The position numbers and the translations under genes are program-made. From contig CAYYKK010000174.1 in assembly GCA_964467935.1 (NCBI GenBank), positions 1 to 14,744 on the forward strand: a stretch of DNA of 14,744 nucleotides. The letters are read 5' to 3'. The notes under the pieces were generated by a model. The model searched no databases. It was not told where the DNA came from and saw nothing but the letters and a program-made list of their open reading frames with translations. The stretch is from CAYYKK01 sp964467935. Lineage in GTDB: Bacteria; Myxococcota_A; Polyangia; Polyangiales; Polyangiaceae. Of the stretch, positions 11,575 through 14,744 are shown one piece after another; positions within the stretch are counted from its first letter, which is position 1; every line of letters starts with the position of its first letter.

Positions 11575-13869
11575 TCAGCCTGCGTCGGCGTCGGCCTCGG
11601 CGGCCTTCGCCTTCTTCTTCGACACCTTCTCGGAGACGCAGCTCTCGAACAGGAGCTCGGCGACGTCGAGCTGCCGGATCTCCTCCTCCTTCGACTGCGA
11701 CTTGAGGCCGTCGGTGAGCATCGTCTGACAGAAGGGGCAGCCGGTCGCGATGGTCTTCGCGCCGGTGTCGAGCAGCTGGAGCGTGCGCTTCACGTTCACG
11801 CGATCCTTGTTCTGCTCCTCCATCCACATCTGCGCGCCGCCCGCGCCGCAGCAGAGGCCCTTGTTGCGGTTCCACCCCTCGGCTTCGACGAGCTCGAGAC
11901 CGGGGATGCGCTTCAAGACCTCGCGGGGCGCCTCGTAGACGCCGTTGTAGCGGCCGAGGTAGCAGCTGTCGTGGTAGACGACGCGGCCCTTCACCGGCGC
12001 GCTCGGCGTGAGCTTCTTCTCGGCGACGAGCCCGAGGAGGAAGTCGGTGTGGTGGAGCACCTCGAACTTCGCGCCGAAGTCGGGGTACTCGTTCGCGAGC
12101 GTGTTGAAGCAGTGAGGACAGGCGGTGATGATCTTCTTGATCCCGCCTTTGTCCTTGTAGCCGTTCAGCGTCGCGACGTTCTGCTCGGCGAGCATCATGA
12201 AGAGGTACTCGTTGCCGGCGCGACGCGCCGGATCGCCGGTGCACGTCTCCTCGTCGCCGAGGATCGCGAAGTCGACGCCCGCCTGCGCGAGCAGCTTGGC
12301 GGTCGCGCGCGCGACCTTCTTCGCCCGATCGTCGTAGCTCGCGGCGCAGCCGACCCAATAGAGGACGTCGGCGTCGGGGTGCTCGGCGAGGGTCTTGATG
12401 TCGAGGCCCTCGGTCCACGCGGCGCGATCCATGCGCGAGAGGTTCCAAGGGTTGCCGTTCGTCTCCATCGCGCCGAACGGGCCGTTCAGCTGCGCCGGGA
12501 ACTCGCCCTTGATGAGGACGAGGTTGCGGCGCATGTCGACGATCTTGTCGACGTAGCTGATCATCACCGGGCACTGCTCTTCGCACGCGCGGCAGGTGGT
12601 GCAGGCCCAGAGGACGTCGGGGTGGATGACGTCGCCGACGAGCGCCGGGGGCGTCTTCGGCTCCTCTGCACCCTCGGTCGCCTCGGGGGCGGCTTCGTCC
12701 GGCGCGGCCTCGCCCTCGGGCCCGTGGGCGTGGCCGTTCGACTGGTGGGCGGCCCGAAACGCGTCGATGCGCTCGTCCTCGCGACCGTAGAGGTGATCGC
12801 GGAGGTTCAACGTGAGCATCTTCGGGCTGAGGATCTTGCCGGTCTTGTGGGCGGGGCAGTTGTCGGAGCAACGGCCGCACTCGGTGCACGTGTAGAAGTC
12901 GAGGATGGCCTTCCACGAGAAGTCCTCGATCTTCGCCTTGCCCACGGGCACGGCGTCGGGGGCGTTCTCGAACGCCTTCTCGACCATGCCGCCGAGCTCC
13001 TCGGACGACTTCGCGACCAGCGGCAGACGGCCGGGCGGCGCGATGTTGCGGGTGAAGACGTTCGGGATGGCGGTGATGATGTGAAAGTGCTTCGAGTGGG
13101 GCAGGATGTTCGCGAAGACGAGGACGAGCGTCGAGTGCGTCCAGAACCCGGCGTGCGCGAAGAGGAGCAGGTTCCTCGGCGAGAAGCCGGAGAGCAGGAA
13201 CGCGAACACGCTGCCCACGGGCGCGTACCAATGGAACGTGAGCGGCGCGCCGATCTCGGCGGCCGGCAGGGGCGCCACGACGGTGCGCAGCGCCTCGCAC
13301 GTGTCGACGTCCGCGCCACCGCATCGCGCCGAGCCGACGAGCTTGCTCGCGAGGGCGAAGGTCGCGCCGTCGTACACCATGTCGGCCACCATCATCGTGA
13401 CGATGATGCCGAGGATGAGCAGGCCTTCGCCCGAGAGGGTCATGCGGGCCTCGCGCTTGACGACGCGGAGGTAGACGAACGCGAGCGAGCCGGCGACGAC
13501 GAGCGTCGCGACGAGGTCCTTCACGAGCTCGTAGAGCTGCCCGAGGGGCAGGACGCCGAAGAGGGGCTCGTGCCCGAGGACGAAGAGGTTGAAGGGCGCG
13601 TAGAACCCGCGGCCCCAGAGCATGAGGGTGCGGAGCAAGAGCACCATGAAGCCGACGAAGATGACCTTGTGCGCGAGGCCGGCGGACGGGTAGTAACCCA
13701 TCTTCTTCTGGGCGAACGCGTACTGCCACACACCGAGCAGGCGCTCGCCGACGTGGTCCCAACGGATCTCGGCGCGGCCGCTGAGCAGCAGCATCAGGCG
13801 CCGGCTCGCGCTGACGGCGAACGCCGTCGAGAGACCCACGATCACCACCGCCATCCAAATCGGACCCAT
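11575..13869 (-). CDS. Membrane Fe-S oxidoreductase, EtfD-like (ETF:menaquinone oxidoreductase candidate)
   Basis: The protein has 764 residues. The N-terminal ~265 form about five or six transmembrane helices with histidines that could bind heme (H239 and H245 in FAHAGFWTH). Two [4Fe-4S] sites follow: CTECGRCSDNCP (328-339) and CTTCRACEEQCP (423-434). Between them is an acidic, Ala/Glu/Pro-rich insert (about 374-408). Two CCG domains complete it: C508, CTGDPARR (543-550) with CPHC (584-587), and C636, CCGAGG (673-678) with CPFC (711-714). This architecture matches EtfD of mycobacteria and the related heterodisulfide-reductase-like proteins that pass electrons from electron transfer flavoprotein to menaquinone during beta-oxidation. 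No etfAB genes are adjacent, so the partner is inferred. I chose ATG 13869 because a promoter predicts transcription from about 13913, and GGGAGAG lies upstream of this ATG. Confidence 0.92.
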   Translation of the reverse strand: MGPIWMAVVIVGLSTAFAVSASRRLMLLLSGRAEIRWDHVGERLLGVWQYAFAQKKMGYYPSAGLAHKVIFVGFMVLLLRTLMLWGRGFYAPFNLFVLGHEPLFGVLPLGQLYELVKDLVATLVVAGSLAFVYLRVVKREARMTLSGEGLLILGIIVTMMVADMVYDGATFALASKLVGSARCGGADVDTCEALRTVVAPLPAAEIGAPLTFHWYAPVGSVFAFLLSGFSPRNLLLFAHAGFWTHSTLVLVFANILPHSKHFHIITAIPNVFTRNIAPPGRLPLVAKSSEELGGMVEKAFENAPDAVPVGKAKIEDFSWKAILDFYTCTECGRCSDNCPAHKTGKILSPKMLTLNLRDHLYGREDERIDAFRAAHQSNGHAHGPEGEAAPDEAAPEATEGAEEPKTPPALVGDVIHPDVLWACTTCRACEEQCPVMISYVDKIVDMRRNLVLIKGEFPAQLNGPFGAMETNGNPWNLSRMDRAAWTEGLDIKTLAEHPDADVLYWVGCAASYDDRAKKVARATAKLLAQAGVDFAILGDEETCTGDPARRAGNEYLFMMLAEQNVATLNGYKDKGGIKKIITACPHCFNTLANEYPDFGAKFEVLHHTDFLLGLVAEKKLTPSAPVKGRVVYHDSCYLGRYNGVYEAPREVLKRIPGLELVEAEGWNRNKGLCCGAGGAQMWMEEQNKDRVNVKRTLQLLDTGAKTIATGCPFCQTMLTDGLKSQSKEEEIRQLDVAELLFESCVSEKVSKKKAKAAEADADAG

Positions 13870-13919
13870 CGCTGTCGTCTCTCCCGCTCCGAGCGCGTCC
13901 ACCGCGCAAACCACCGGCG

Positions 13920-13948
13920 TTCTTAGGGGGATGGCGCGGCAACGTCAA
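13920..13948 (-). promoter_or_regulatory. Putative promoter of the EtfD-like gene
   Basis: On the - strand, TTGACG (13948-13943, five of six matches to TTGACA), a 17-nt spacer and TAAGAA (13925-13920) would start RNA near 13913. This gives a leader of about 44 nt and argues against GTG 13914 as the start codon. The -35 differs from the TTGCGG type seen elsewhere in the window. Confidence 0.5.
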
Positions 13949-13981
13949 CGTGCCGTCGCGGAGGCAGGGGGCCCGAGCCCG

Positions 13982-14614
13982 TCAGAGCGTGAACTCGAAG
14001 GCCCGCTCGGCCGTCTTCTCGCCGGGGGAGAGGTCGAAGTGGAAGGCGTACGACCGCTGCCCGATCCGGACGCCGAGGTGGACGTTGACCGGGGGCGTCG
14101 CGGTGCCGAGCTTCTCGAGGCGCACGACGACGCGGTACCGGCCTCGCTGGGGCTCGGCCTCCACGAGGTAGACGTTCTCGACGTTCTGCCCCATGCACTC
14201 GCCGCTCGCCTTCGGGCAGTCGCGATCCTTGAGGAGCCCGCCGAGCGTCGGCTCGCCTGCCTGCGCGGCCTCTCCGCCGGCGTCGGTGACGTTCAGATCG
14301 ACGTCCGCGTCCGGCGCGTCCCACGCGATGGTGAACTGGAGGATGCCGGAGTGGACGCCGCAGCCCTCGTCGATGACGCCGTTGCAGTTGTTGTCGATCG
14401 CGTCGAAGCACTGCTCGACGCCGCTCGGGGTGCAGGCCTGCTCGAGCCGAGAGCCGTCCGGGGTGGCCACGTCGCGCGGGTTGAGGCCGTCGTTGGGTGG
14501 CTTGGCGACGTCGATGCAACCGGTCGCGCCGAGCCCCGTCGCGAGCGCGCCGGCTGCGAGCCACGCGAGGACGGCGAACGCGGAGGAGATCGATCGGCGT
14601 CGGGGGGATCGCAT
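13982..14614 (-). CDS. Lipoprotein with MopE-type Asp/Asn-Cys metal-binding motif
   Basis: The protein has 210 residues. A signal peptide (Arg-rich, then ISSAFAVLAWLAAGALATGLG) ends in a lipobox-like ATGC with lipid Cys33. After a short linker, C-FDAIDNNCNGVIDEGC (69-85) matches the repeated motif of MopE-type proteins (C-DGIDNDCDG-VDEGC), which suggests calcium or other metal binding. One copy is present rather than an array. The C-terminal ~115 residues look like a beta-sandwich beginning with FTIAWDAPDADVDLNV (94-109), which resembles YfaP/DUF2135-type domains and contains two cysteines. Probably at the outer membrane or cell surface; function unknown. ATG 14614 is the only start that keeps a full signal peptide. 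No ribosome binding site is visible and the promoter is so close that the mRNA may be leaderless. It lies 112 nt upstream of the EtfD-like gene, which has its own promoter. Confidence 0.88.
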   Translation of the reverse strand: MRSPRRRSISSAFAVLAWLAAGALATGLGATGCIDVAKPPNDGLNPRDVATPDGSRLEQACTPSGVEQCFDAIDNNCNGVIDEGCGVHSGILQFTIAWDAPDADVDLNVTDAGGEAAQAGEPTLGGLLKDRDCPKASGECMGQNVENVYLVEAEPQRGRYRVVVRLEKLGTATPPVNVHLGVRIGQRSYAFHFDLSPGEKTAERAFEFTL

Positions 14615-14624
14615 CGAGACGAGG

Positions 14625-14653
14625 ACTCTACCGAGGGCTCCCACACGCCGCAA
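14625..14653 (-). promoter_or_regulatory. Putative promoter of the MopE-type lipoprotein gene
   Basis: On the - strand, TTGCGG (14653-14648), a 17-nt spacer and TAGAGT (14630-14625, four of six matches to TATAAT) predict an RNA start near 14618. That is only about 4 nt before the ATG. The spacing and the -35 match the promoters near 8619 and 11500. Confidence 0.55.
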
Positions 14654-14677
14654 TCACGCGAGGCGCGGCGGGCCGGC

Positions 14678-14744
14678 TCAGGCGCCCTTGTCTCGGGCGA
14701 TCGGGCCGACCTTCGCGCGCGTCGCGGCGAGGTAGTCCGACGGC
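14678..14744 (-). CDS. C-terminal end of a gene cut by the window edge
   Basis: On the - strand, 21 codons ending in TGA (14680-14678) run off the window. The residues begin PSDYLAATRAKVG and end IARDKGA. All but one end in G or C; the exception is CGA. The sequence looks helical and basic. I do not recognise the family from so short a piece. It is transcribed toward the MopE-type gene, which has its own promoter 25 nt downstream. Confidence 0.5.
   Translation of the reverse strand, partial: PSDYLAATRAKVGPIARDKGA

Overview
This is GC-rich bacterial DNA with compact genes and a very strong third-position G/C preference. It probably comes from a myxobacterium (Myxococcota, Polyangia-like). That placement is inference. 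It rests on the PSD/PSCyt-type (DUF1592-group) plus DUF1552 gene pair, several exported lipoproteins, a MopE-type Asn/Asp-Cys lipoprotein and a lipidated TamA-like Omp85 protein. No rRNA, tRNA, CRISPR array, transposase or phage gene was seen, so it reads as chromosomal backbone.

Layout. On the + strand (5-5515): a small unknown protein overlapping an Smr-domain protein; ilvE (branched-chain aminotransferase); a predicted exported protein; an OmpA-family lipoprotein with a coiled coil and a Lys/Pro/Ala tail; and a membrane-anchored alpha/beta-hydrolase. An unusually structured, lower-GC stretch of about 400 nt precedes the hydrolase. On the - strand (8554 down to 5523): a two-gene operon with an ATGA overlap, encoding a lipoprotein with a CxxCH heme-type motif followed by a Tat-type DUF1552 protein. 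Diverging from it on the + strand (8776-11094) is a three-POTRA Omp85 protein. On the - strand to the window end: a two-CxxC zinc-ribbon protein, a large membrane iron-sulfur oxidoreductase resembling EtfD (ETF:menaquinone oxidoreductase), a MopE-type lipoprotein, and the last codons of a gene cut by the window edge.

Function. Most genes concern the cell envelope: OmpA peptidoglycan anchoring, outer-membrane assembly, periplasmic hydrolysis, and exported redox or metal-binding lipoproteins. Two are central metabolism: ilvE, and the EtfD-like protein that would pass fatty-acid or amino-acid oxidation electrons to the quinone pool.

Regulation. Four promoters read by eye share TTGCGG or TTGCGA, then 16-17 nt, then a TAnnnT-type -10. 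A fifth, in front of the EtfD-like gene, has TTGACG. In several cases the promoter also settles the start codon. The most interesting items are the heme-lipoprotein/DUF1552 pair with its palindrome-rich divergent control region, the lipidated Omp85, a probably leaderless MopE-type mRNA, and the structured leader of the hydrolase gene.
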